Assembly (NCBI RefSeq): GCF_000018605.1
Contig: NC_010003.1
Coordinates: 720,501 to 784,500, forward strand
Source of the DNA: Petrotoga mobilis SJ95
GTDB taxonomy: Bacteria; Thermotogota; Thermotogae; Petrotogales; Petrotogaceae
Reading direction: 5' to 3'
Length of the DNA: 64,000 bases
Position 1 is the stretch's first letter, and every line of letters begins with the position of its first letter. Below are positions 1 through 8,220 of the stretch, piece after piece. Below the pieces are notes generated by a model. That model saw only the letters and a list, made by a program, of their open reading frames with translations. It was not told the DNA's origin and made no database searches. The translations under genes were made by a program, and so were the position numbers.

Positions 1-491
1 TCTGTTGGTTCATCCATTATCAGTAATTTTGGGGAATGTATAAGAATAGTCAAAAGTTTCGCTTTCTGTTTCATACCTTTTGAAAATGTACCTAATCTTT
101 TTTCAAACACATCTTGTAAATCAAACATATCTAAGAGCTCTTCTATAGTTGAATTATCTTCAACCTCATGGAGTGTTTTAAATAATTCAATATATTGTTT
201 CAAGGTTAATTGTGGATATACATCAGCTCCTTCAGGAAGGTAACCCATCTGTCCATAAATCTTTTCTCTTTCCTTCTTATTTAATGGATTGTATCCAAAA
301 ACTTGTATATTTCCATTCTTGGGATAGAGAATTCCTAACAGTACTCTAACAAGAGTTGTCTTACCAGCTCCATTTGGTCCCACCAAACCAACACTTTCGC
401 CTTGATATGTACTTAAAGAGACGTTATTCAACACAAGTTTTTTATTATCATAAGTAAAATCAACATTAATTGCATCAATATGCTTATTCAC
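1..491 (-). CDS. ABC transporter ATP-binding protein (partial, 3' end outside window)
   Basis: Nucleotide-binding subunit that would power the membrane protein encoded just upstream (507-1172). The visible N-terminal part has the Walker A motif GPNGAGKTT, and further on the signature region and the Walker B/D-loop surroundings (MDEPT at the window edge). The start is a GTG at 491, chosen because GAGGAGG lies 9 nt upstream. The gap to the upstream permease stop is 15 nt, so the two are one transcript. It resembles the ATPase of cassette 1 (4556-5452) and probably belongs to a decayed third cassette of the island. The substrate cannot be read from the sequence; peptide export or self-immunity is an inference from context. 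Confidence 0.85.
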   Translation of the reverse strand, partial: MNKHIDAINVDFTYDNKKLVLNNVSLSTYQGESVGLVGPNGAGKTTLVRVLLGILYPKNGNIQVFGYNPLNKKEREKIYGQMGYLPEGADVYPQLTLKQYIELFKTLHEVEDNSTIEELLDMFDLQDVFEKRLGTFSKGMKQKAKLLTILIHSPKLLIMDEPT

Positions 492-506
492 CTTTAATAA
501 CCTCCT

Positions 507-1172
507 CTATGCTACGAAATCTTTGATTTCTACGTTTCTTACAGATAAAAAGAAACATAATAGTGAATAAACTAACAAAATTGGAATTAAAAACTTAAGA
601 AATATACCCGTATTGCTTATAATAAACAATAAAACAAACGACAAAATTGGAAGAACAAAAAGAAATATAATTAAAAGTATCTTTCTTAACAGATTCACTT
701 TTGTAAAAATTATACCTAAGGTAACTCCCAACGACGCAAAAATTATAGCAATTAACAATACGTATAACCACACAGAAATATTACCGTATTGCTCATACAA
801 AGGTAAGGTTAACAATGTATATACAATCAAGTAGGTATAAGCGGTAACAATTCCAAGAAACACACCATTAATCCATTTAGAAAAGATGTATTCAAATGGT
901 CTGATCCCTGATGTTAATATCATTTCACCAGCTTTAATTCGTTTATCTGTTAAAAGAAAACTAAAAGGAAACATTAAAGAAAACAACCCTCCCAATAAAA
1001 AAGCTGCTCCTTGTAACCAATATGAATAGAGCAATTCTGAAACTTGTGTAAAACGAACAATAAGTCCATATAAAAAACCAAAGCCTAAACCAAACATTAA
1101 AAAAAACATTAAAACAAATATTTTCGAGGATAACAAATCTGTTTTCACAATTGACATAACTTTCTTAAGCAT
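507..1172 (-). CDS. ABC-2 type transporter permease
   Basis: About 221 residues with six hydrophobic segments, the build of an ABC-2 membrane subunit. It starts MLKKVMSIVKTDLL; the ATG at 1172 has GGAG 8 nt upstream, and a TTG one codon earlier is also possible. It is followed at once by its ATPase (1-491). The size and layout match the small permeases of the three-part exporter in cassette 1 (3296-4563), so a role in peptide export or immunity is plausible. No family-specific substrate motif is visible. Upstream lies the remnant of the regulator promoter region, so expression may have been lost or rewired. Confidence 0.75.
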   Translation of the reverse strand: MLKKVMSIVKTDLLSSKIFVLMFFLMFGLGFGFLYGLIVRFTQVSELLYSYWLQGAAFLLGGLFSLMFPFSFLLTDKRIKAGEMILTSGIRPFEYIFSKWINGVFLGIVTAYTYLIVYTLLTLPLYEQYGNISVWLYVLLIAIIFASLGVTLGIIFTKVNLLRKILLIIFLFVLPILSFVLLFIISNTGIFLKFLIPILLVYSLLCFFLSVRNVEIKDFVA

Positions 1173-1336
1173 CAAATCATCTCCTTTACATAATAAAATC
1201 AGTGATTTCCAGGTTTTTTATTTTACCATTTCTTTCATTTTTCTCCAATCTCCATGAGGGGTGATTACGTTAAGCTTTTGATATGTAATGAGTAACACTT
1301 TTCACTTACAAACTCAAAAGACCTTTCACTATTTTT

Positions 1337-1364
1337 ATCATACCCTTTTCTATATGATTTTCAA
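1337..1364 (-). promoter_or_regulatory. Orphan copy of the ESW-peptide promoter
   Basis: Read on the minus strand this gives TTGAAA, a 16-nt spacer containing TCATAT, and TATGAT. The same arrangement occurs upstream of ESW peptide 1 (8442-8469) and ESW peptide 2 (20525-20552). Here no ESW peptide follows, and the promoter points towards the ABC-2 genes at 507-1172. A short MKEMVK-stop reading frame lies near 1225. It may be the stub of a lost precursor, because the same MKEM start occurs at precursor 2, but that is speculative. Confidence 0.5.
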
Positions 1365-1505
1365 GCGATTTTTTTATTGGGCTTAAATATAGATTGAAAC
1401 GTATTTTCAGAAATTGCCTCAAAAAACCTTATGTAAACTTTAATTAAGATGTTTTTTATCATGTTTTATACTCTGTTTTCGCTTTCTCTTTATTGATGAT
1501 AGTTA

Positions 1506-1514
1506 TGATATAAT
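1506..1514 (+). promoter_or_regulatory. Extended -10 of the decayed regulator copy
   Basis: TGATATAAT, identical in sequence and context to the extended -10 elements before regulators 1 and 2 (8611-8619, 20690-20698). It is followed, as in the intact copies, by the conserved CGTTAACATT element (here near 1547-1557). Confidence 0.5.
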
Positions 1515-1637
1515 TGATTAAAAAGGGAAAAGTGAATAAATATCGGCTCGTTAACATTGTAACTAAAGTAAATATTATGTTTTTTTATATGACAATTATG
1601 AAACAATAACAGATATATGTAGAAGGAGATAATTCAA

Positions 1638-1765
1638 ATGCTTTGAAAGAATAGAAAAAGACATTTCAAAACTACAAAAAGATAGTTTATATTTGAAAAA
1701 TATATAAAACTTGATTCAAAAGAAAAAGAGATAATAGAAAAGTTCATAATGAACTATGGATGCTT
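1638..1765 (+). pseudogene. Remnant of a third TPR/HTH peptide-sensing regulator
   Basis: The 5' flank (about 1281-1637) is nearly identical to that of regulator 1 (8390-8743), including promoter, leader and AAGGAGAT ribosome site. After the ATG only two short pieces survive. One matches 8895-8942 (EKIEKDISKL in the intact gene) and one matches about 10208-10273 (KYIKLDS and KFIMNYG). Two internal deletions removed the rest, including the whole HTH, so no functional product is possible. This shows the island once had at least three copies of the module. Confidence 0.8.
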
Positions 1766-2016
1766 GATAAAAATCCTCCCAACACTATCCCTATTAAAAC
1801 TGATACTACCGTTAAGATTGTACTTTCATCAATTAAGAATTCAAGCAGTACTTTTTGTATTTTAGCCTTTCTTATCTTTTATTCAATCTTCTTAACTTTA
1901 AGCTAATTATAATTTCCCTTCATTTCTAAAGTGAGGAATTAAATACTTTTTCTCTTTGATTAAAGAAATTGTTTAAAAAATAGGCGAATGTCATAAACGA
2001 TCACTATTTTCATCTT
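1766..2016. other. Non-coding or decayed stretch between regulator remnant and group II intron
   Basis: No start-bounded gene is visible. On the minus strand a short frame reads KIQKVLLEFLIDES followed by a hydrophobic run ending LGGFL, which could be the debris of a small membrane protein. It runs into the regulator remnant without a stop, so it is probably a deletion scar. Confidence 0.3.
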
Positions 2017-3025
2017 GTGCGCCCGACATGTATGATAGCTTGGCGGTGAAAGTCCGCTATGGGCTTGGCAGTGGGAACCATTAGCCAAAGGCAAGGGTGC
2101 CCCACCGTGAGGTGGAATCTGAAGGAAGCTGGAGGCAAAATCCCGGCCTGATGAACAAGAACTGCATACAAGGCTGAATTGAAGTGGATGAGTTTACTGA
2201 ACAAAACGAAGTCCGACACTGCCCGAATTTCATACAGTAAATGTGGCGGGTAGCTGAAATGAAAGCTATCGTACTTACCCGGGGAGGTGCTCAACGAACT
2301 GGATAAGAAATTCACAAGAAGGGGATAAAAATTCTGCCGCTATGCCGATGACTGCAACATCTACGTCAAAAGTAGGAAGGCAGCTCATAGGGTCATGACC
2401 AGTGTCACCCACTTTATTGAAAGCTAGCTAAAACTCAAAGTCAACAAAGAGAAAAATGCAGTAGACAGGCCATGGAAACTAAAATTCCTTGGGTTTTCTT
2501 TCTACCAAAAACAAGATGAAATTGGAGTAAGAGTCCACCCTAAATCTGTTGCCAAATTCAAGCAGAAACTCAAGCAAATAACCGGTAGAAGCAATGCTAT
2601 GAGTATAACCCAGAAAATGGAAAAGTTAAAGCAAATCATTGTAGGATGGGTGAACTACTTTGGTATTGCGGATATGGTCAGGATTGCTAAAACGTTGGAT
2701 ATGTGGCTAAGAAGGAGGATACGGATGTGCTTTTGGAAACAGTGAAAAAGAATCAAAACGAAACACGATAACCTTGTATCCCTTGGCATACCAAACTTAA
2801 AAGCTTGGGAATATGCCAACACAAGGAGGAGCTACAGGCGAATTGTAGCTACCCCTATCCTTGCGAAAGCCCTTACCAATGAATATCCCAAGAAATTAGG
2901 ACTGTCATCAATCAGCCTACAATATTCATTAGTCCACTAATTCTATTGAACCGCCGTATACCGAACGGTACGTACGGTAGGGCGAGAGGATGGCTACTCA
3001 ATTAACGGGTAGCCTCCTACTCGAT
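2017..3025 (+). mobile_element. Group II intron (degenerate maturase ORF)
   Basis: It begins with GTGCGCCC, the conserved 5' end of group II introns. It continues with a GC-rich structured domain I-IV stretch, includes a maturase remnant (2287-2940), and ends with a domain V-like hairpin (GAACCGCCGTA...ACGTACGGTAG, about 2947-2980). A domain VI hairpin (GGCTACTC...GGGTAGCC) and a final CTACTCGAT follow. The length of about 1 kb is far below that of ORF-bearing introns (about 2 kb) because the N-terminal half of the RT gene is gone. It is GC-richer than its surroundings. It sits exactly between the decayed module and cassette 1, so it may mark a recombination breakpoint. Confidence 0.85.
2287..2940 (+). 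pseudogene. ltrA: Group II intron reverse transcriptase/maturase, truncated with in-frame stops
   Basis: One continuous frame reads VLNELDKKF, then CRYADDCNIY (the YADD catalytic motif of group II RTs), then the maturase X-domain (KLKQIIVGWVNYFG) and a C-terminal PNLKAWEYANTRRSY stretch. Three in-frame stops interrupt it: after TRRG, before LKLKVN, and after CFWKQ. The fingers and first palm motifs are deleted, and domain IV RNA joins straight to the RT motif. The frame is otherwise kept, so the decay is by point mutation plus one large deletion. It cannot make an active protein, although the RNA might still be spliced in trans. Confidence 0.88.
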
Positions 3026-3045
3026 TGCTTTTCTAAAATAAATTC

Positions 3046-3231
3046 TTAGATTCCAGAAGCAGATCCAGCAGCAGCTCCAGATGAAACAGCGGAAGCTATT
3101 GAGGCACCTTTAGCGCCTATTACTTCATCTAAGGGTAACGGAGTAAAACCACATGCGATACACCCCGCCGAACACCCTCCTGCACAACCAGCTGAACAGA
3201 GTGCTGCACACCAACTCCATAAAGGTTCCAT
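3046..3231 (-). CDS. Sactipeptide-like RiPP precursor 1 (six-Cys ladder)
   Basis: A 61-residue peptide starting MEPLWSWC. Cys 8, 12, 16, 20, 24 and 27 form a C-x3-C ladder (WSWCAALCSAGCAGGC...CIAC). A Pro-containing hinge (TPLPLDEV) follows, then a small-residue tail rich in Ala, Ser and Gly. An N-terminal Cys cluster with a C-terminal acceptor tail is the layout of sactipeptides such as thurincin H and thuricin CD, where a radical SAM enzyme links each Cys sulfur to an alpha-carbon. The ATG at 3231 was chosen because AGGAGG lies 8 nt upstream; a GTG three codons earlier sits on the ribosome site itself. It is the last gene of cassette 1, after its exporter. The class is inferred; a ranthipeptide or disulfide peptide is the alternative. 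Confidence 0.8.
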   Translation of the reverse strand: MEPLWSWCAALCSAGCAGGCSAGCIACGFTPLPLDEVIGAKGASIASAVSSGAAAGSASGI

Positions 3232-3295
3232 CTCTTTCACCTCCTTTCAGAAAAAATTAGTGTTATCTCATTTCACATTGAAAATGCACCTTGTT

Positions 3296-3889
3296 TTAAC
3301 TCAAAATCTTCTCCTTATCTTTTTCTGCATAAAATAAGGCTAATATTCCTGAAATTACAAAACTAATGAATAAAACAGTGAAAACTAAAAAATCTAATTG
3401 AGGAACATTTATTGCAATTATTACTCCAAACATGATAGCAATAGTGAATATAGAAGAAAATTTATCAGATCTATACCAGATACTATAACCTTCAACTAAA
3501 ATATAGGCAGTAGTCCATACGACAGCGGCAATAGCAAATAAAAGATAACTCCATCCTCCTATTATGATTATCGCCGGTAGTGAAAGAAGAAGAATAATCG
3601 TTCCAATTAATCCCCCCGTTAATCCTCTGATCAACAAAATTGCCCTTGCACTTGAAATAACTAAAAAATAGTCTATTAACCCTTTTGATTTGTCTATTCT
3701 TCTAAATCTATCTGATTGAATAAACAAGGGTACTGTTACAATTAAAAGTATGGGAAGGTAATTTAAAAAAGACAAACCGATATATTTTGAGATGAAAAGT
3801 AATATATATATAACAATAGAAATTGTTATAACAACAAACCAAAGTGTTTTATTTAATGATTTAATCTCTAACCAAAATATATATTTCAT
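3296..3889 (-). CDS. ABC transporter membrane subunit B of the cassette 1 exporter
   Basis: A 197-residue, very hydrophobic protein with about six membrane segments and a charged C-terminus (YAEKDKEKI). Its ATG overlaps the stop of the preceding permease by 4 nt (ATGA), so the two are translationally coupled. With 3886-4563 and the ATPase 4556-5452 it forms a three-component ABC-2-like transporter. Lying between the radical SAM enzymes and precursor 1, it most likely exports the mature peptide or protects the producer from it. No sequence motif distinguishes these two roles. Confidence 0.7.
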   Translation of the reverse strand: MKYIFWLEIKSLNKTLWFVVITISIVIYILLFISKYIGLSFLNYLPILLIVTVPLFIQSDRFRRIDKSKGLIDYFLVISSARAILLIRGLTGGLIGTIILLLSLPAIIIIGGWSYLLFAIAAVVWTTAYILVEGYSIWYRSDKFSSIFTIAIMFGVIIAINVPQLDFLVFTVLFISFVISGILALFYAEKDKEKILS

Positions 3890-4563
3890 TGTTTAATCAC
3901 CGCTTTTTCTTTATCCAAAAACACTACAATTAGGATGTCTATCATAAAAAAAATTGAAATGGAAACCGAAGTAAAATGAATCCACGAAATGTCTATTTGT
4001 CTGATAAGCTGTAAAAAAGGAAGTATGATAATAGACACAAAAAAGAATATCAAATATATTATCCCGTAGACCCATTGAACTTTTAATGAGAAAAGTAGGT
4101 AAGTAGAATTACTCAAAGCAATGAGAAAACCTAGCACAAATGGTATTAATAAAATGTAGAAAAAAACAATTAGAGTAAAAGATCCTTTAAAAATAAACAA
4201 CATGATTAAAGCAAGTACTAGTGAAGTTGGAATAACAAAAAAAGTTGTCATTAAAGCTCCGAAAAGACTAACTGATAATACATAACCATTAGGACTTATT
4301 GGCATAGCTAAAATGTAATCAAACATTTCTCTATTCCAATCTTCTTTGAAATTAGTTGCAGAACTTGCCACAAATAGAGTAGAACTGATTAGAAAAAAGA
4401 ATAATCCATTCCACGGGGTTGAATCATCTAATAAGCTCAATAATATAGAAAAGAGGAAAAAAATAACTATATAAATAACACGAAAGATCTTATTTAAATT
4501 AGGAGTCTGTTTAAATTTTCTAATATAACGTTTAAATTCACGCCAAAATATAGCTTTAAACAT
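3886..4563 (-). CDS. ABC transporter membrane subunit A of the cassette 1 exporter
   Basis: About 225 residues starting MFKAIFWREFKRYIRK, a basic N-terminus typical of ABC-2 permeases, followed by six hydrophobic segments. The ATG at 4563 is preferred because AAAGGAG is 10 nt upstream; a longer frame starting MKMFIERR has no ribosome site. It overlaps the end of the ATPase gene by 8 nt and the next permease by 4 nt, so the three transporter genes are tightly coupled. It is distinct in sequence from its partner, so the pair is probably a heterodimer. Confidence 0.7.
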   Translation of the reverse strand: MFKAIFWREFKRYIRKFKQTPNLNKIFRVIYIVIFFLFSILLSLLDDSTPWNGLFFFLISSTLFVASSATNFKEDWNREMFDYILAMPISPNGYVLSVSLFGALMTTFFVIPTSLVLALIMLFIFKGSFTLIVFFYILLIPFVLGFLIALSNSTYLLFSLKVQWVYGIIYLIFFFVSIIILPFLQLIRQIDISWIHFTSVSISIFFMIDILIVVFLDKEKAVIKQ

Positions 4564-5452
4564 CTCTTTTTTTCTCCTTTCTATAAACATCTTCAAGAGA
4601 TGTTTGTACTTTGTCTATACTTTTTATTTCTATATTTTCTTTAGAAATAACATTTATAACTTCAGATATCTTCCCTGCCATAAGTCTTATGAAAATCCTT
4701 TTTTCTTTAGAGTCATAAGAAGTAAAACCATACATCTCTAAGGATGTTAATAATGAATTTGGTGCTTCATCGTTTATAATTATCTGGTAATCTTCACTCC
4801 CACTTTTTAAAATATTTTCTATTGAATCCATTTTCACAATCTTTCCATTGAAAATAAGAATAACCTTATTACATATTTGCTGAAGCTCGTATAGGTCATG
4901 AGAACTTATCAACATCGGGATTTTAGTTAAAGTAAGCTCTTTGATAAGGTCCCTTACCAGAAGTTTTCCATCTACATCTAACCCACTTGTTGGTTCATCC
5001 ATTATTATGGCTTTTGGCTCTCTTAGGAATAAGCGTGCAATAGTTAACCTTTGCTTCATACCCCTTGAAAATGTTTTAACAAGTTTATTTCTAACTCCGT
5101 AAAGCTCAACCTTTTTAAGAATGTTGTCTATATTATTAACTTTTGCATGATATAACATTGAATAGAATTTAAGATTTTCATAAGCTGTTAGATCGTCATC
5201 TACCCCTGGATGATCCAATACAAAATCGATCTTCTTTCGAGCGTTCAAACTTGAATAAGGATTTTCACTGAAAACTTTTACTTCACCAGTAGAAGGTTTC
5301 AGAAGTCCAAGTATAAGTTTTATAGTTGTCGTTTTTCCAGCTCCGTTTGGTCCTACATAAGCAATAACATCCCCTTCTTGCATGTTGAATGAGATGTTAT
5401 CTAAAACCTTTGTTTTTCCAAACTTTTTTTCAACGTTTTTGAGAAAAATCAT
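4556..5452 (-). CDS. ABC transporter ATP-binding protein of the cassette 1 exporter
   Basis: A 298-residue ATPase of the CcmA/NatA type. Walker A is GPNGAGKTT near residue 39, the signature is FSRGMKQR, Walker B is AIIMDEPTSGLD, and the H-loop is ISSHD. A C-terminal domain of about 80 residues follows the ATPase core, as in bacteriocin immunity ABC proteins. The ATG at 5452 lies inside the 3' end of the upstream radical SAM gene. The weak ribosome site (GGTGG) suggests translational coupling. It powers the two membrane subunits encoded next. Peptide export or self-immunity is inferred from location. Confidence 0.85.
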   Translation of the reverse strand: MIFLKNVEKKFGKTKVLDNISFNMQEGDVIAYVGPNGAGKTTTIKLILGLLKPSTGEVKVFSENPYSSLNARKKIDFVLDHPGVDDDLTAYENLKFYSMLYHAKVNNIDNILKKVELYGVRNKLVKTFSRGMKQRLTIARLFLREPKAIIMDEPTSGLDVDGKLLVRDLIKELTLTKIPMLISSHDLYELQQICNKVILIFNGKIVKMDSIENILKSGSEDYQIIINDEAPNSLLTSLEMYGFTSYDSKEKRIFIRLMAGKISEVINVISKENIEIKSIDKVQTSLEDVYRKEKKRDV

Positions 5453-6722
5453 CAAACCACCTACCTTTATAAGGATCATAAGTACACAGGGAAGTTTGAA
5501 GGAAATCTTTTTCTATAGCTCTACAATCATTGCATAGATATCTGAATTCACAATCCCTGCACTTTTTGATATTATCCTTGGTTAGATGCCAAAAATTTTC
5601 AATTTCATTCTTCTTAGATCGGATTACCTGGGAAAGGCTCCCTTCTTGCAATATATTTCCTACTGGTTTTTCTTTAATTACTCTGCAAACATAGACATCT
5701 CCATTGCTAGCAACATTTAACATTCCTCCTAAGCATGGGTTAAACTCTTGACACCACTCATAAAGGAATACATTCGGACTTAAAAGCCTGCTTTTCCCAA
5801 AGATAGGCACTTTGAGGTAATCTTTGCAAAAATTAGAAGAAGAAAAATCAACTTGCCATCCAACCTTATTTTTTTTATTTTTAACAGCTATTTTTTTATA
5901 TTCACAATTTACCTTTTCCATTAACTCTTCTTTGCTACCAAATTTTGATAAATTAATAATACCTATTAAAAAAATATTTTGGCTTAAATTATGTATGATT
6001 TTTGAAATTTTCTCTGATGCTTTTTCATTTATTGGGATATCAAAATTTAGTGCAATATTAATAGTTTTGAACTGATTTAAGAAAGCTATATAGTCTTCTT
6101 TAAAGTGCTTTTCATGCAAAATTAATATGACATTAGAAAAATTCACTTTTTCGAGATACTTCAAAAGAGTTGCCAATTTATCAAGATCTTTAAATACATT
6201 ACCACCTGTCAAAATAATTTCCCGAAAATTAAGCTTAATTGCTTGATCCAATATACTCACATATGATTCTACAGGCAATATTTCCATTTTACTTTCTTTC
6301 CATACATTACACCCCATACATGAGAAAAGGCGATTTAATTTTTCGTTGCCACAGTAAGCACATTGTTGACTATCACAACTATTATTCAATTCTACAAAAA
6401 GCTTAGTACAAATGGGTGGTTGTTTAAAAAAAGTTTTATTAGAAAAAGGATAATTAGTATGCAAAGGTTCGATAAAAGGGGGTTTTTCATAAAATTCTCC
6501 TAATTCTCTCTTGTTCAATTTTTTAAATATATCCATAATGAATTCTTCAGAAATATCCAATTTTTTAGAGATCCCTTTTGAATCGATATTTTCCTCTGCG
6601 AGCCTTAACACAGCTCCCTCTTCACCTTTTATCGAATAGGTATCATTAATAAAAAAATCGTAAATTATGCCCTTCTTTACACCTAATACCATTCGTGCCT
6701 CAGGATTAAGTCTAAAAAACAT
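5430..6722 (-). CDS. Radical SAM/SPASM-like peptide maturase with unusual CX4CX2C cluster
   Basis: 430 residues. Residues 1-80 resemble a PqqD-like winged-helix RiPP recognition element. The radical SAM core follows with the cluster motif SCDSQQCAYC (Cys 116, 121, 124), which has four residues, not three, between the first two cysteines. A second pair (Cys 135, 138, in FSCMGC) lies 11 residues on. ILTGGN replaces the usual GGEP. The C-terminal third has SPASM-style cysteines (NPCLGG, DVYVC, KCRDCEFRYLCNDC). It starts at the last base of the upstream maturase stop (TAATG), so the two are coupled, like the TrnC/TrnD pair of thuricin CD. Its homologue in cassette 2 (14175-15340) has a normal CX3CX2C. 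The substrate is presumed to be precursor 1. Confidence 0.85.
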   Translation of the reverse strand: MFFRLNPEARMVLGVKKGIIYDFFINDTYSIKGEEGAVLRLAEENIDSKGISKKLDISEEFIMDIFKKLNKRELGEFYEKPPFIEPLHTNYPFSNKTFFKQPPICTKLFVELNNSCDSQQCAYCGNEKLNRLFSCMGCNVWKESKMEILPVESYVSILDQAIKLNFREIILTGGNVFKDLDKLATLLKYLEKVNFSNVILILHEKHFKEDYIAFLNQFKTINIALNFDIPINEKASEKISKIIHNLSQNIFLIGIINLSKFGSKEELMEKVNCEYKKIAVKNKKNKVGWQVDFSSSNFCKDYLKVPIFGKSRLLSPNVFLYEWCQEFNPCLGGMLNVASNGDVYVCRVIKEKPVGNILQEGSLSQVIRSKKNEIENFWHLTKDNIKKCRDCEFRYLCNDCRAIEKDFLQTSLCTYDPYKGRWFDDFSQKR

Positions 6723-8116
6723 TATAGTAACTCCCTCCCTATTTTGCTTTCTAAATTAAAAAAATTGTCACTTATGTGAGAAAAAACTTTGTTATCCTTT
6801 TCTGCAATGGTCCATAGATATGGGAATAAAGACAACATCTCCTTTTTCATATTTTCACATATATGATGAGGATGCTCCATCTTATCACCTTTAATGAAAA
6901 AAACATAACACATTGTGCATAGATTTTCGATATCACAAGATTCACAAAAAAAAGTTGCTGCACGAAACCTTTTTATAATCTTTTCTATTTTGCTATAATC
7001 TAATCCATTTTTTACTTCTCCTATAATAGATAACTCTCCTGCCACTTTTTCACAAACATGAATTATTCCGTCACAGTCAACAAACATTTTAAATCCTGGC
7101 ATGCAAGCACCTGTATAAGGGATATAATTGTTTCTATATTTTCCAATATATCTACCATAACTTTCCACAACCTGCCCGGAAAAATAGTGACTATACAACG
7201 AGAGATTATTTTTCTCATTAGTGGATAATACTTCTGCATTATAATATTCCATCTTTTTAATTTTTTCCTTAAAAGTCTCAAAATCCTCTTTATTAAATTG
7301 TTCATAGTAAGTTCCCTTCGCGTCAACAAGATTTGCTTTGATTAGCGATGGAACATCCTTCCGGGCAAAAAATTCATTAACTTTATCAAAATCAGTTTTC
7401 CAGTCATAAACAGCAATGGAGAACACAGGTAAGTCCGGATAAAACTTTTTTAGATTATTCAATCTCTTCATAATAATATCATGTGAGCCTTTCCCATTGG
7501 GAAAAATTCTATTTCGATCGTGTTCTTCTTTAGGGCCATCCAAACTCACAATTAACGAACAATTGTTTTGAACTAGAAAAGAAGCGATCTTTGAAGATAA
7601 CAAAGTACCATTTGTTGTTATAGTAAAGTGGGGATTAAATTCTTTATATTTAATCTTTACATACTTGATACATTTTTTGATCAACTCAAAATTTAATAGG
7701 GGCTCTCCTCCATAAAATCCTATTGTTGGCTCTCGATAAGGATTGTAAGAAATACCTTCTCTTAACAAAGAAAAATATAAATCAATTGCTTTAATAGCTA
7801 TGTCTTCATTCATAGCTCTTAGTGTGTTGTTGCGATACATTGGATATACTTCAGAGTAAATACAATATCTGCATTGAAGGTTACAGTTTTGAGTTACTTC
7901 CAATAGAAGCTCCTGCAACCCATATCTTAAAACATTAGTTCGTAGCTCTTCTGAAGTATTTTTTTCTGTATAATTCTTTTTTCTTTCATTGATTAAATTT
8001 TTCTCGAACTCCTTAATTGCGTTAAAGCGGCGATTATAAACTTTTTTTGGATATATAACTCCACTTTCACTGCAATAAACATATTCATTACCTGATTTTG
8101 TTTCAAAATTTATCAT
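6722..8116 (-). CDS. Radical SAM/SPASM Cys-rich peptide maturase (cassette 1)
   Basis: 464 residues. The [4Fe-4S]-SAM motif CNLQCRYC lies at Cys 78, 82 and 85, followed by GFYGGEPLL (SAM binding), TITTNGTLL and SLDGPKEEHDRNR, a stretch common in SPASM peptide maturases. The C-terminal SPASM region holds ACMPGF, FVDCDGIIHVC and CESCDIENLCTMC for two auxiliary clusters. It most resembles CcpM-type or CXXX-repeat maturases by layout, and is expected to form thioether links in precursor 1. The ATG at 8116 has GGAGGGGG upstream. It lies downstream of ESW peptide 1 with a 104-nt gap, probably in one transcript. Confidence 0.9.
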   Translation of the reverse strand: MINFETKSGNEYVYCSESGVIYPKKVYNRRFNAIKEFEKNLINERKKNYTEKNTSEELRTNVLRYGLQELLLEVTQNCNLQCRYCIYSEVYPMYRNNTLRAMNEDIAIKAIDLYFSLLREGISYNPYREPTIGFYGGEPLLNFELIKKCIKYVKIKYKEFNPHFTITTNGTLLSSKIASFLVQNNCSLIVSLDGPKEEHDRNRIFPNGKGSHDIIMKRLNNLKKFYPDLPVFSIAVYDWKTDFDKVNEFFARKDVPSLIKANLVDAKGTYYEQFNKEDFETFKEKIKKMEYYNAEVLSTNEKNNLSLYSHYFSGQVVESYGRYIGKYRNNYIPYTGACMPGFKMFVDCDGIIHVCEKVAGELSIIGEVKNGLDYSKIEKIIKRFRAATFFCESCDIENLCTMCYVFFIKGDKMEHPHHICENMKKEMLSLFPYLWTIAEKDNKVFSHISDNFFNLESKIGRELL

Positions 8117-8220
8117 CTTTTTTCTCCCCCTCCAATTTTATTTTATAGTTCTATTTTATTCTTTCTCCCCTACTTTTTGTTCTTCTTTTCCAATACTCTT
8201 TAAAAGTTTAAAATGCACAT

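Noticed and set aside
1204..1245. MKEMVK mini-frame as a RiPP precursor
   Set aside because: Only six codons with no Cys; the shared MKEM start is too short to claim a precursor, so it is mentioned only as a possible stub.
2010..2315. 101-codon minus-strand frame in the group II intron
   Set aside because: It lies wholly in the structured RNA domains of the intron and has no ribosome site or family resemblance.
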